This document shows, in pieces, positions 6,545 to 14,165 of a stretch of DNA of 36,139 bases. The notes beneath the pieces were generated by a model. The model saw nothing but the letters and a program-made list of their open reading frames with translations. It made no database searches and was not told the origin of the DNA. Numbering within the stretch: position 1 is the stretch's first letter; each line of letters begins with the position of its first letter. This DNA comes from Alistipes sp. (GTDB lineage: Bacteria > Bacteroidota > Bacteroidia > Bacteroidales > Rikenellaceae): the NCBI GenBank assembly GCA_017624955.1, contig JAGAMA010000008.1:1-36139 (forward strand), written 5' to 3'. Both the position numbers and the translations under genes were made by a program.

Positions 6545-8506
6545 ATGAACAAACTTTTCAAAACGGCTGCCCTTGCGCTCCTCGCTTTGAGCGTGGCGGC
6601 CTGCTCATCGGGTAGCACGGATGGCGATTGGCCCGTACCCGAAACCCCCATCTCGGAGATGGATTATACGCCCGAAATGACCCGCTTTGCCCTTTGGGCA
6701 CCGACGGCCGAGGAGGTCGAGGTGCGACTTTACACGGCCGGCGAATTGGAGGAGGTGCTTCCGATGCAGCCTGCCGAGGCCTGCCTTTGGATGCTGTGTA
6801 AGGAGGGCGATCTGCGGGGGAAGGAGTACACCTTCCGCGTGAAGGTTGGCGGCGAGTGGCTTGGCGAAACGCCGGGTATCTTTGCCCGTGCCGTTACGCC
6901 GAACGGTGAGCGCGGTGTGGTGCTCGATCTGAAGAGGACCGACCCCGAGGGGTGGAGTGAGGATCAGCGTCCGGCGCTTCATTCGGCTGCCGAGATTGCG
7001 GTTTATGAGATGCACTACCGCGACATGACGGCTCACGCTTCGGCCGGTGTGAGCCACCCGGGTAAGTACCTCGGTATGGCCGAGCACGGTACGAAGAGCC
7101 CCGACGGTCTGGCGACGGCTTTGGATCACCTAGTGGAGCTGGGTGTAAGCCATGTTCATCTCTTGCCGACGGCCGACTTCGGTTCGATTGACGAGACGGT
7201 GGAGAACAACACGCAGTACAACTGGGGCTACGAGCCGCAGCACTTCAATACCCCCGAGGGTACCTACTCGACCAATCCGGCCGACCCCGCAGCCCGCATC
7301 CGTGAGCTGAAGACTCTGGTGCAGGCGATGCACAAGGCGGGGCTTCGCGTGGTGCTCGACGTGGTCTATAACCACACGACGAGTGTCGAGCGTTGCGGCT
7401 TCGAGCTGACCGTGCCGGGCTACTACTACCGCTTCAACCCCGACGGCTCGTTTGCCAACGGCTCGGGCTGCGGTAACGAGACCGCCTCGGAGAAGGCGAT
7501 GATGCGCAAGTTCCTCGTCGAGTCGCTCGAATATTGGGTTAAGGAGTACCATGTGGACGGCTTCCGCTTCGACCTGATGGCGATCCACGACATCGAGACG
7601 ATGAACCTGATCCGCGAGCGCCTTTCGGCAATCGATCCTACGATTCTGCTCTATGGCGAGGGTTGGGCTGCCATGATACCCGCCTACGACAACGAGCAGC
7701 TCGCCTTTAAGCGTTACACGCACCGCATGCCGGGCGTGGCGGCCTTCAGTGACGATATCCGTAATGCGCTGCGCGGTACGCTCGACTGCTCGCAGGGTGG
7801 TTTTATCCACGGCGTAGCGGGCAACAAGGAGGGGCTGAAGTTCGGTATTGCAGGTGGTGTAGAGCACTCCGCCGTAGCCCACTCGGAGGCGGCCTGGTGT
7901 GCCGAGCCGACGCAGCACATGAGCTATGTGACCTGCCACGATGACCACAACCTGCGCGATCGTCTGGAGCTGCTCTCGCCCGAGGCGAACGAGGAGGAGC
8001 TGCTCAAGATGGCCAAGTTGGCCCATGTCGGCGTATTTACTTCGCAGGGTCTGCCGTTTATCTTCTGCGGTGAGGAGATGTACCGCTCGAAGCTGGGCGA
8101 GAAGAACACCTACAACATGCCTGACAAGTACAACGCCATCGATTGGGGGCTGAAGAAGCAGTACGGCAACCTCGTGGAGTATGTCAAGGGGCTGATTACA
8201 CTGCGCAAGGCCTATCCGCAGTTCTGCCTCGGCAAGGCCGAGCTGGTGCGCGAACACCTCACGTTCCTTGAAAACGAGGAGCCCTCGGCCCTCGGCTTCC
8301 GCCTTACCTCGCCCGCCAACTCGGAGGTGATCTATGTGCTGATGAATGGCGAGCGTGAGGCGACGACCTTCGCAGTGCCCGCGGGCGACTACACCGTCTT
8401 GGCCAATGGCCACGAGGTGTCGGCCGAGGGGCTCTCGATGCTGAAAATTGGCGGCGAGGGGATCTCGCTGCAGCCGATCGAGGCATTGATCCTCCGCTCG
8501 AAATAG
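6545..8506 (+). CDS. pulA: Type I pullulanase (GH13), lipoprotein
   Basis: This enzyme cleaves alpha-1,6 branch bonds in pullulan, glycogen or amylopectin fragments. About 653 residues. The signal peptide ends in a lipobox (SVAACSS, Cys about 20). An N-terminal CBM48-like domain (MTRFALWAPTAEEVEVRLY) leads into the GH13 barrel. Catalytic residues: Asp in DGFRFDLM (about 342), Glu in LLYGEGW (about 372), and the transition-state Asp in TCHDDHNL (about 465). ATG 6545 (MNKLFK) starts a normal signal peptide; ATG 6533 (MITK) is a close alternative. Lipidation puts it in the periplasm or on the surface. Single gene between its own promoter and terminator, next to but not clearly co-transcribed with the pectin genes. 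Confidence 0.9.
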   Translation: MNKLFKTAALALLALSVAACSSGSTDGDWPVPETPISEMDYTPEMTRFALWAPTAEEVEVRLYTAGELEEVLPMQPAEACLWMLCKEGDLRGKEYTFRVKVGGEWLGETPGIFARAVTPNGERGVVLDLKRTDPEGWSEDQRPALHSAAEIAVYEMHYRDMTAHASAGVSHPGKYLGMAEHGTKSPDGLATALDHLVELGVSHVHLLPTADFGSIDETVENNTQYNWGYEPQHFNTPEGTYSTNPADPAARIRELKTLVQAMHKAGLRVVLDVVYNHTTSVERCGFELTVPGYYYRFNPDGSFANGSGCGNETASEKAMMRKFLVESLEYWVKEYHVDGFRFDLMAIHDIETMNLIRERLSAIDPTILLYGEGWAAMIPAYDNEQLAFKRYTHRMPGVAAFSDDIRNALRGTLDCSQGGFIHGVAGNKEGLKFGIAGGVEHSAVAHSEAAWCAEPTQHMSYVTCHDDHNLRDRLELLSPEANEEELLKMAKLAHVGVFTSQGLPFIFCGEEMYRSKLGEKNTYNMPDKYNAIDWGLKKQYGNLVEYVKGLITLRKAYPQFCLGKAELVREHLTFLENEEPSALGFRLTSPANSEVIYVLMNGEREATTFAVPAGDYTVLANGHEVSAEGLSMLKIGGEGISLQPIEALILRSK

Positions 8507-8536
8507 CAAATACGGGTTGTTAAGATAAAATTTTAA

Positions 8537-8569
8537 GGTGCATACCCTTTTGGGTGTGCGCCTTTTTTT
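8537..8569 (+). terminator. Intrinsic terminator after pulA
   Basis: GGTGCATACCC (8537-8547) pairs with GGGTGTGCGCC (8552-8562), using two G-U pairs, followed by TTTTTTT. The loop also supplies the TTTG that fits the -33 element of the next promoter. Confidence 0.85.
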
Positions 8570-8578
8570 ATATCTTTG
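8549..8578 (+). promoter_or_regulatory. Promoter of the GH106-GH105 unit, overlapping the pulA terminator
   Basis: TTTG at 8549-8552 and TATCTTTG at 8571-8578 are 18 bases apart. The ATG follows 19 bases later. The -33 element sits in the terminator loop and the -7 box directly follows its T-tract. Confidence 0.65.
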
Positions 8579-8596
8579 TAAAAATACTATACCAAG

Positions 8597-11395
8597 ATGA
8601 AACGACCCATCCTATCCCTTTTGTGGCTCTTTGGAGCACTCGTTACGTTTTCGTTTACGGCTTGCACGGCCGATCGTCCCGATAGCTGGTATCCGATTCA
8701 GAAGGAGCACCGCCCCTATCTGCGTTGGTGGTGGCTGGGCAGCGCCGTGGATGAGGAGGGGCTGACCTACAACCTGGAGCAGTTTGCTGACAAGGGCTTC
8801 GGTGGTGTGGAGATCACCCCGATTTACGGCGTGCAGGGTAACGAGGCGAACGATGTGGAGTACCTCTCGGAGCGTTGGATGGAGCTGCTGAAGCATACGC
8901 TCAAGGAGGGCGAACGATTGGGGCTTGGTATCGACATGAACAACGGTACGGGCTGGCCCTTTGGCGGTCCGACGATCTCGACCGAACACTCGGCGCGTAA
9001 ATTTATTTTGGAGAAGATTCCCGTAGCAGCCGATACGCTCTTTGTCGGGGCGATTCGTCCGAGCGACGAGCGTCAGCAGGAGGTGGCCGAGCTGGTCCGC
9101 CTGCAGGCCGTACGCGGTGCAGAGCGCATTGACCTTACGCCCCTTGTCGAGCAGGATACCCTCCGTTGGCAACCCCCCACGGGCGAGGGGTGGCAACTCT
9201 ATGCCCTCTTTATGGGGCGCACGTTCCAGAAGGTGAAGCGTGCCGCTCCGGGTGGCGAGGGTCTGGTGATGAACCACTACGACCGTCGCACGTTGAACTA
9301 CTACCTCGACCGCTTCGAGGAGGCTTTCGATGAGAGTGATACGCCCTATCCCGATACCTTCTTCAACGACTCGTTTGAGGTCTATGGCTCGAGTTGGGAC
9401 GAGAAGATTCCCGATCAGCTCCGCGACGAGTGGGGCTATGACCTCCTGGATTACCTCCCCGAATTGGCAGGCGAGGGCGATCCGGATCGCTCGGCCCGCA
9501 TTGTGAGTGATTACCGAGAGGCCATTGCAAAGCTCGTGCTGAACCACTTTACCCGTCCCTGGAGTGCCTGGGCACATCGCCACGGCGCGAAGACCCGCAA
9601 CCAGGCACACGGTTCGCCGGCCAACCTCATTGACCTCTACGGTGCGGTCGATATCCCCGAGTGCGAGTCGTTTGGTCGCACGATTTTCGACCTGCCGCAA
9701 CTGCGCAAGGATACGATCTACAAGCCCAATGACGGTACGCCTGCCGTGCTGAAGTTTGCCTCCTCGGCGGCACATCTCACGGGCAAGAAGCTCACCTCGG
9801 CCGAGGCACTGACCTGGCTCACGGAGCACTTCCGCACCTCGTTTGCGCAGTGTAAGCCCGAGATCGACCTGATGCTGGCGGCCGGTGTGAACCACATCGT
9901 CTTCCACGGTGCGCCCTACTCGCCCAAGGGGGTGGAGTTCCCCGGCTGGCGCTTCTACGCCTCGATCAACATGAGCCCCACGGCGGCTCTGTGGGAGGAT
10001 GTGCATCCGCTGACGCGCTACATCACCCGTTGTCAGTCGTTCCTCGCTGCGGGCGAGCCGGACAACGATCTGCTGCTCTACCTCCCGCAGTACGACATTT
10101 GGCACGAGCAGCAGGGAAATCCCTTCCTGATCTTCGACATCCATAAGATGGACCGCACGATCCCCCACATCAAGGCGATGATGGATCAGCTCGTGGCGGC
10201 CGGATACGATGCCGACTACCTCTCGGATCGCTACCTGCGTTCGCTCTCGACGCGTCGCGGTAAACTTATCTCGGAGGGGGATGCCCGTTATAGTGCGCTG
10301 CTGATCCCCGCTTGCCACAAGCTCCCGACCGAGACCTTGGAGCACCTGCTCTACCTGGCCAAGAAGGGCGCTACGCTCCTCTTCCTCGATTGTTATCCCG
10401 ACGATGTGCCGGGCTTTGGTCGTCTGGAGGAGCGCGACGAGTTCCGTGAGCTGCTGGCACAACTCCCCGCCGATGAGGAGTTTGCGGAGGCTGAGAGCTT
10501 CCAGTTGGGGCGTGGCCGCATCATCACGGGTAGCGACTTCGACGAGATGGTGCGCCTGGCGGGTATTCGTCCCGAGCCCTTCAAGCGTGAAATGGGTGGC
10601 ACGATGCTCCGCCGCAAGAATGAGGTGGGGGGCTACAACTACTTCCTCTCGATGCTGCGCAACGAGGCGGTGGATGGTTGGGTAGAGCTCGCGACCGATG
10701 CCAAGGCGGTAATGATCTTCGACCCGATGACGGGTCGCACGGGTCAGGCTGCTATTCGCCCCAACGACCACGGGACGATTGATGTGCGCCTGCAGTTTGC
10801 CCCTGGGCAGTCGGTGCTGCTGAAGAGCTTCTCGAAGCCTATCGAGCAGAAGATGTGGCGCTATGCGGAGCGCAAGGCCGAGCCCATTGTGCTCAATAGC
10901 GGTTGGGAGATCTCCTTCACGGAGAGTGTGCCCGCCGTGGAGGAGCGTTTTGTGACCGACACCCTGACGGCCTGGACCGCCATCGACGATCCGCGCTTGA
11001 AGATTAACAGCGCCACGGGATGCTACACCACGCGCTTTACGATCGAGGATCCGCGTGAGCCGGATGAGTGGGTGCTTGACCTGGGCGATGTGCGCGAGAG
11101 TGCCGTCGTGAAGCTCAACGGCGAACGCATCGCTACGCTGGTGACGATCCCCTACCGCACGGAGATCGGTCGCTGGATCAAGGAGGGGGAGAACCTGCTG
11201 GAGGTGGAGGTGAAGAACCTGCACTCGAACCGCATTGCCGAGATGGAGCGCCAGGGTGTGCGTTGGCGCATCTTCAAGGATGCCAATATCGCCTCGGTGG
11301 TGGGTGCTCGTGAGTTCTCGTTTGGCGACTGGGCGGTCGATCCGGCAGGTCTGAACTCGGAGGTAACCCTCACCCCGATCTACTATGAAAAGTAA
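8597..11395 (+). CDS. GH106-family glycosidase (alpha-L-rhamnosidase-like), lipoprotein
   Basis: A 932-residue protein with a signal peptide and lipobox (SFTACTAD, Cys23), so anchored in an outer or periplasmic face. The start of the mature protein has RWWWLGSAVDEEGLTYNLEQ, then GFGGVEITPIYG and MNNGTGWPFGGP, the pattern of glycoside hydrolase family 106. Candidate catalytic carboxylates are Glu in NDSFEVYG (about 260) and in IPECESFG (about 356). A C-terminal beta-sandwich (about 790-930) contains WVLDLGDVRESAVVKLNG, a galactose-binding-like fold. GH106 removes terminal alpha-L-rhamnose from pectin side chains and rhamnogalacturonan. GH105 follows after 19 bases, consistent with an operon on the same substrate. 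The family is fairly sure; the precise linkage is not. Confidence 0.82.
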   Translation: MKRPILSLLWLFGALVTFSFTACTADRPDSWYPIQKEHRPYLRWWWLGSAVDEEGLTYNLEQFADKGFGGVEITPIYGVQGNEANDVEYLSERWMELLKHTLKEGERLGLGIDMNNGTGWPFGGPTISTEHSARKFILEKIPVAADTLFVGAIRPSDERQQEVAELVRLQAVRGAERIDLTPLVEQDTLRWQPPTGEGWQLYALFMGRTFQKVKRAAPGGEGLVMNHYDRRTLNYYLDRFEEAFDESDTPYPDTFFNDSFEVYGSSWDEKIPDQLRDEWGYDLLDYLPELAGEGDPDRSARIVSDYREAIAKLVLNHFTRPWSAWAHRHGAKTRNQAHGSPANLIDLYGAVDIPECESFGRTIFDLPQLRKDTIYKPNDGTPAVLKFASSAAHLTGKKLTSAEALTWLTEHFRTSFAQCKPEIDLMLAAGVNHIVFHGAPYSPKGVEFPGWRFYASINMSPTAALWEDVHPLTRYITRCQSFLAAGEPDNDLLLYLPQYDIWHEQQGNPFLIFDIHKMDRTIPHIKAMMDQLVAAGYDADYLSDRYLRSLSTRRGKLISEGDARYSALLIPACHKLPTETLEHLLYLAKKGATLLFLDCYPDDVPGFGRLEERDEFRELLAQLPADEEFAEAESFQLGRGRIITGSDFDEMVRLAGIRPEPFKREMGGTMLRRKNEVGGYNYFLSMLRNEAVDGWVELATDAKAVMIFDPMTGRTGQAAIRPNDHGTIDVRLQFAPGQSVLLKSFSKPIEQKMWRYAERKAEPIVLNSGWEISFTESVPAVEERFVTDTLTAWTAIDDPRLKINSATGCYTTRFTIEDPREPDEWVLDLGDVRESAVVKLNGERIATLVTIPYRTEIGRWIKEGENLLEVEVKNLHSNRIAEMERQGVRWRIFKDANIASVVGAREFSFGDWAVDPAGLNSEVTLTPIYYEK

Positions 11396-11414
11396 TTAAT
11401 CCCAAAAAATACCC

Positions 11415-12548
11415 ATGAAAAAGATTCTGTTGCTGGCCGTGCTCCTGGGTTGGAACTTTACGAACCTCATGGCCGAGGAGCTTCCTTCGCGCGAGGAGCG
11501 CCTGGAGCTGACGAAGCGTGTCAATGAGTACCTGATGACCAAGAAGCACGCCGACCCGACGGCCGTGATGCCCTACTACTCGCGTAAGAAGGTCTACGAG
11601 TCGAACATCTGGACCCGTGCCGTCTATTACGAGGGACTCATGGCGCTCTACGCCATCCACCCCGATAACCGCTACTACGACTATGCGGTGCGTTGGGCCG
11701 ATTTCCACAAGTGGGGTATGCGCCGTGACGACACGACGACCCGCAATGCAGACAACTACTGCTGCTCGCAGACCTACATCGACCTCTATCGCCTCGAGCC
11801 GCACCCCGAGCGCATCCGCAAGACGATTGCCCTGTGCGATATGTTAGTCAATACGCCCCAGGTGGAGGATTGGACCTGGATCGATGCGATCCAGATGGGT
11901 ATGCCCGTGCTGGTGAAGCTCGGCAGGCTGAAGGGCGACGATCGCTACTACGAGAAGGCCTACGAGATGTACGCCTGGAGCCGCAATACGCTGGCCGGTG
12001 GCTTGTACAACGAGAAGGAGGGCCTTTGGTGGCGCGACAAGGATTTCGTGCCTCCCTACAAGGAGCCCAATGGCGAGGATTGCTATTGGTCGCGCGGTAA
12101 CGGCTGGGTGGTGGCTGCGCTGGTGCGTGTGCTGCAGGAGCTGCCTAAGGATGCTGCGCACCGCGACCTCTACATCCGGGATTTGAAGGCGATGCTCAAG
12201 GCTGCCAAGGCGTGCCAGCGTAAGGATGGCTATTGGAATGTGAGCATGCACGACGAGTCGAACTACGGCGGCAAGGAGGTAACCGGTACGTCGCTCTTTA
12301 TTTATGGTATGGCTTGGGCGATTAACCAGGGCCTGGTTGATCGTGCGGAGTATCTGCCCGCCGTTACGAAGGCGTGGAACGCCATGGCCACCGAGGCGGT
12401 GCATGAAAACGGCTTCCTTGGCTATGTACAGGGCACGGGCAAGGAGCCGAAGGATGGTCAGCCCGTAACCTACGACTCGAAGCCCGACTTCGAGGATTAT
12501 GGCGTGGGTTGTTTCCTGCTGGCAGGCTCGGAGGTCTATAAATTGTAA
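11415..12548 (+). CDS. GH105 unsaturated rhamnogalacturonyl/uronyl hydrolase
   Basis: A 377-residue member of the GH88/GH105 alpha/alpha-barrel group that removes the 4,5-unsaturated uronic acid left by polysaccharide lyases. It has a classical signal peptide (MKKILLLAVLLGWNF, cut near residue 20) and no lipobox, so probably periplasmic. Two acidic residues match the family's catalytic pair: Asp113 in NADNYCCSQ and Asp157 in WTWIDAIQMG. WWRDKDFVPPY and YWSRGNGWV are conserved active-site loops. It follows the GH106 gene closely and probably uses its promoter. Together they suggest stepwise breakdown of rhamnogalacturonan oligosaccharides. A long hairpin element and a terminator follow its stop codon. 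Confidence 0.9.
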   Translation: MKKILLLAVLLGWNFTNLMAEELPSREERLELTKRVNEYLMTKKHADPTAVMPYYSRKKVYESNIWTRAVYYEGLMALYAIHPDNRYYDYAVRWADFHKWGMRRDDTTTRNADNYCCSQTYIDLYRLEPHPERIRKTIALCDMLVNTPQVEDWTWIDAIQMGMPVLVKLGRLKGDDRYYEKAYEMYAWSRNTLAGGLYNEKEGLWWRDKDFVPPYKEPNGEDCYWSRGNGWVVAALVRVLQELPKDAAHRDLYIRDLKAMLKAAKACQRKDGYWNVSMHDESNYGGKEVTGTSLFIYGMAWAINQGLVDRAEYLPAVTKAWNAMATEAVHENGFLGYVQGTGKEPKDGQPVTYDSKPDFEDYGVGCFLLAGSEVYKL

Positions 12549-12557
12549 AGCGGGAAT

Positions 12558-12668
12558 CCGTCTAACAAGGCTCTTTCGGCATCTGCCTTGCCCGAAAAAT
12601 GCTCATTTACGCTCGGTAAACTGCGCTTTTTCGGGCCGCGAGCAGCTTCAAAATAGCTCTTGTTATAC
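12558..12668 (+). repeat. Long hairpin element A (related to element B at 32911-33020)
   Basis: An imperfect palindrome of about 110 bases starts 9 bases after the GH105 stop. Stems, from outside in: AACAAG (12564-12569) with CTTGTT (12659-12664); GCCCGAAAAA (12590-12599) with TTTTTCGGGC (12627-12636); TTTAC (12606-12610) with GTAAA (12616-12620). It shares the opening word CCGTCT, the closing ATACGA, the CTCA-N2-TAC apex pattern and the following GAAAGAAAG with element B. It could be a dispersed REP/MITE-like element or a conserved 3'-UTR RNA structure. Confidence 0.75.
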
Positions 12669-12687
12669 GAATTCCAGAAAGAAAGCA

Positions 12688-12718
12688 AAGAGGGTGTCCC
12701 GCAGTGGAACACCCTCTT
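12688..12718. terminator. Bidirectional terminator between GH105 and GH28
   Basis: AAGAGGGTGT (12688-12697) pairs perfectly with ACACCCTCTT (12709-12718); CC and GG can extend the stem. It serves the convergent GH105 (plus) and GH28 (minus) genes. T-runs are short, so efficiency is uncertain. Confidence 0.75.
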
Positions 12719-12739
12719 CCTTTGTTATTGGAGAGCGGA

Positions 12740-14038
12740 TTAGTTGAGCTTCACGCGCTTCCACTTAAAGTCCTCGATCTGCGTGCGGTCGCACTCGATG
12801 TTCTCGGCCTTGATCTTCAGGTTCTCGAACAGGAAGTCCGACAAGAGGTACTGATCATCGGCGCGGCTTACGTTGAAGAAGGTCTTGCACTCGGCCTCGA
12901 TGTTGCGCATGATGATATGGCGACCATACGACATCGGCATATCCTTGCGACCCTTCAGGTCGAAGAACTGTGTCCAGGGACGAATGTAGAGGAACGAAAC
13001 GACGTTGCCCGTGATATCCTCCACCGTAATATACTCGTAGTTCTGCGGCGTGTCGGGGCGCATCTTGAGCCACAGAAGGCGCGTAGCCTTATCGACCTGG
13101 ATACGGCGCATGATGATATTGCGGCTGTGGATCGACTCCGAACCGCAGGTCAGGCAGCTGTGGCAGAAGCCGAAGACGCAATCCTCGATAATGACGCGGT
13201 CGTTCATGCCGTTGTTGGGGTCTTGGTCGGCCCAGGGACCCTTACCGCCCTTCATGGCGATTGCATCGTCGTTTACCGAGAGGTAGCAGTTCTTGACCAG
13301 CACATCGCGGCATACGTCGAGGTCGATGGCATCCGAGCTGGGTGCCTTGACCGGCTCGGCGGGGGCAAAGAAGCGTACGCCGAGAATCTTCAGGCGCTCC
13401 ACGCGGTAGTAGTGGCTCGTCCAGAAGGGGGAGTTCTGGAGCGTTACACCCTCGATCTGCACATGCTTCGCGTTCGAGATATAGAGCAGGCGGGGGCGTA
13501 GCTCATCCATGTTCGTGCACTTGGGGATCACCTTGCGGCGCAGCCAGAAGGATTTCCAGTAGCGCAGGCCGTTACCGTCGATCGTGCCCTTACCCGTGAT
13601 CGTGAAGCCATCCACGTTATCCGCATTCACGAGCGCGGCGAAGTAGTTGAGCGTCTGGCCCTCGATGCGGGTCTCCAGGATCGGGAAGTTGGAGATATCG
13701 TCGCTGCCCTTGAGCTTCGCGCCCTCCTCCAGGTGCAGGTGCGTACCCTGCTTGAAGAAGAGCGAACCGCTCAAAAAGACACCCTTCGGAATCACAACCA
13801 CGCCGCCCTGCTCGGCTGCGCGGTCGATGACGGCCTGCAGGGCCTCGGTCTGAATCAGTGTGCTGTCCTGCTTAACGCCGTAGTCGGTTACGACAAAGCG
13901 CTCGCCCAGCGCCTCGATATCGACACCATCTACCTCATAAAACCACTTGTCGATGGGCGTACCATCGGGAAATTGCTCATGAGCCGCCACGCCCCATGCG
14001 GCGAGGAGCAGCCCGATCAGTAAAAGCGTTCTTTTCAT
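12740..14038 (-). CDS. GH28 polygalacturonase-family hydrolase
   Basis: A 432-residue secreted right-handed beta-helix enzyme of family GH28, which cleaves galacturonic acid linkages in pectin. The signal peptide is MKRTLLLIGLLLAAWGVAAH. The catalytic aspartates are Asp236 in SSDAID and Asp257/Asp258 in VNDDAIAMKGG; Arg320 and Lys325 in RLLWLK match the RxK site. The usual GHG motif is replaced by LTCGSES (296-302), a variant seen in exo-acting and rhamnogalacturonan-type members. ATG 14038 is preferred over an in-frame TTG at 14062. It lies on the strand opposite GH106-GH105 and downstream of lptD, but its likely substrate joins it to those two genes. Confidence 0.88.
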   Translation of the reverse strand: MKRTLLLIGLLLAAWGVAAHEQFPDGTPIDKWFYEVDGVDIEALGERFVVTDYGVKQDSTLIQTEALQAVIDRAAEQGGVVVIPKGVFLSGSLFFKQGTHLHLEEGAKLKGSDDISNFPILETRIEGQTLNYFAALVNADNVDGFTITGKGTIDGNGLRYWKSFWLRRKVIPKCTNMDELRPRLLYISNAKHVQIEGVTLQNSPFWTSHYYRVERLKILGVRFFAPAEPVKAPSSDAIDLDVCRDVLVKNCYLSVNDDAIAMKGGKGPWADQDPNNGMNDRVIIEDCVFGFCHSCLTCGSESIHSRNIIMRRIQVDKATRLLWLKMRPDTPQNYEYITVEDITGNVVSFLYIRPWTQFFDLKGRKDMPMSYGRHIIMRNIEAECKTFFNVSRADDQYLLSDFLFENLKIKAENIECDRTQIEDFKWKRVKLN

Positions 14039-14119
14039 ATCGTTTAGGTTAGTTTTAGGCAAAATTCACAACCGCTTGATCCCTTCTCAATTCGGAATCC
14101 TCCATTTTGCATGCTCAAT

Positions 14120-14165
14120 CCGCCCCCCTCCTCCAATTTTGAATTCTAAATTCTAAATTCTGAAT
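14120..14165. repeat. AT-rich dispersed intergenic module
   Basis: TTTTGAATTCTAAATTC and repeats of the AATTCTAAATTC word fill the gap between lptD and the GH28 gene, like the modules near 5890 and 26965. A CCCCCCTCC tract precedes it. No clear promoter for GH28 is visible here. Confidence 0.5.

Noticed and set aside
8612-11224. 870-codon open frame on the minus strand opposite the GH106 gene, and similar long antisense frames at 7130-8509, 20385-22031 and 33189-35018
   Set aside because: Their products are low-complexity, rich in His/Leu/Arg/Val and without family motifs. They arise because the GC-rich sense genes rarely use TTA, CTA and TCA, whose complements are the stop codons. Each lies opposite a gene with clear domains.
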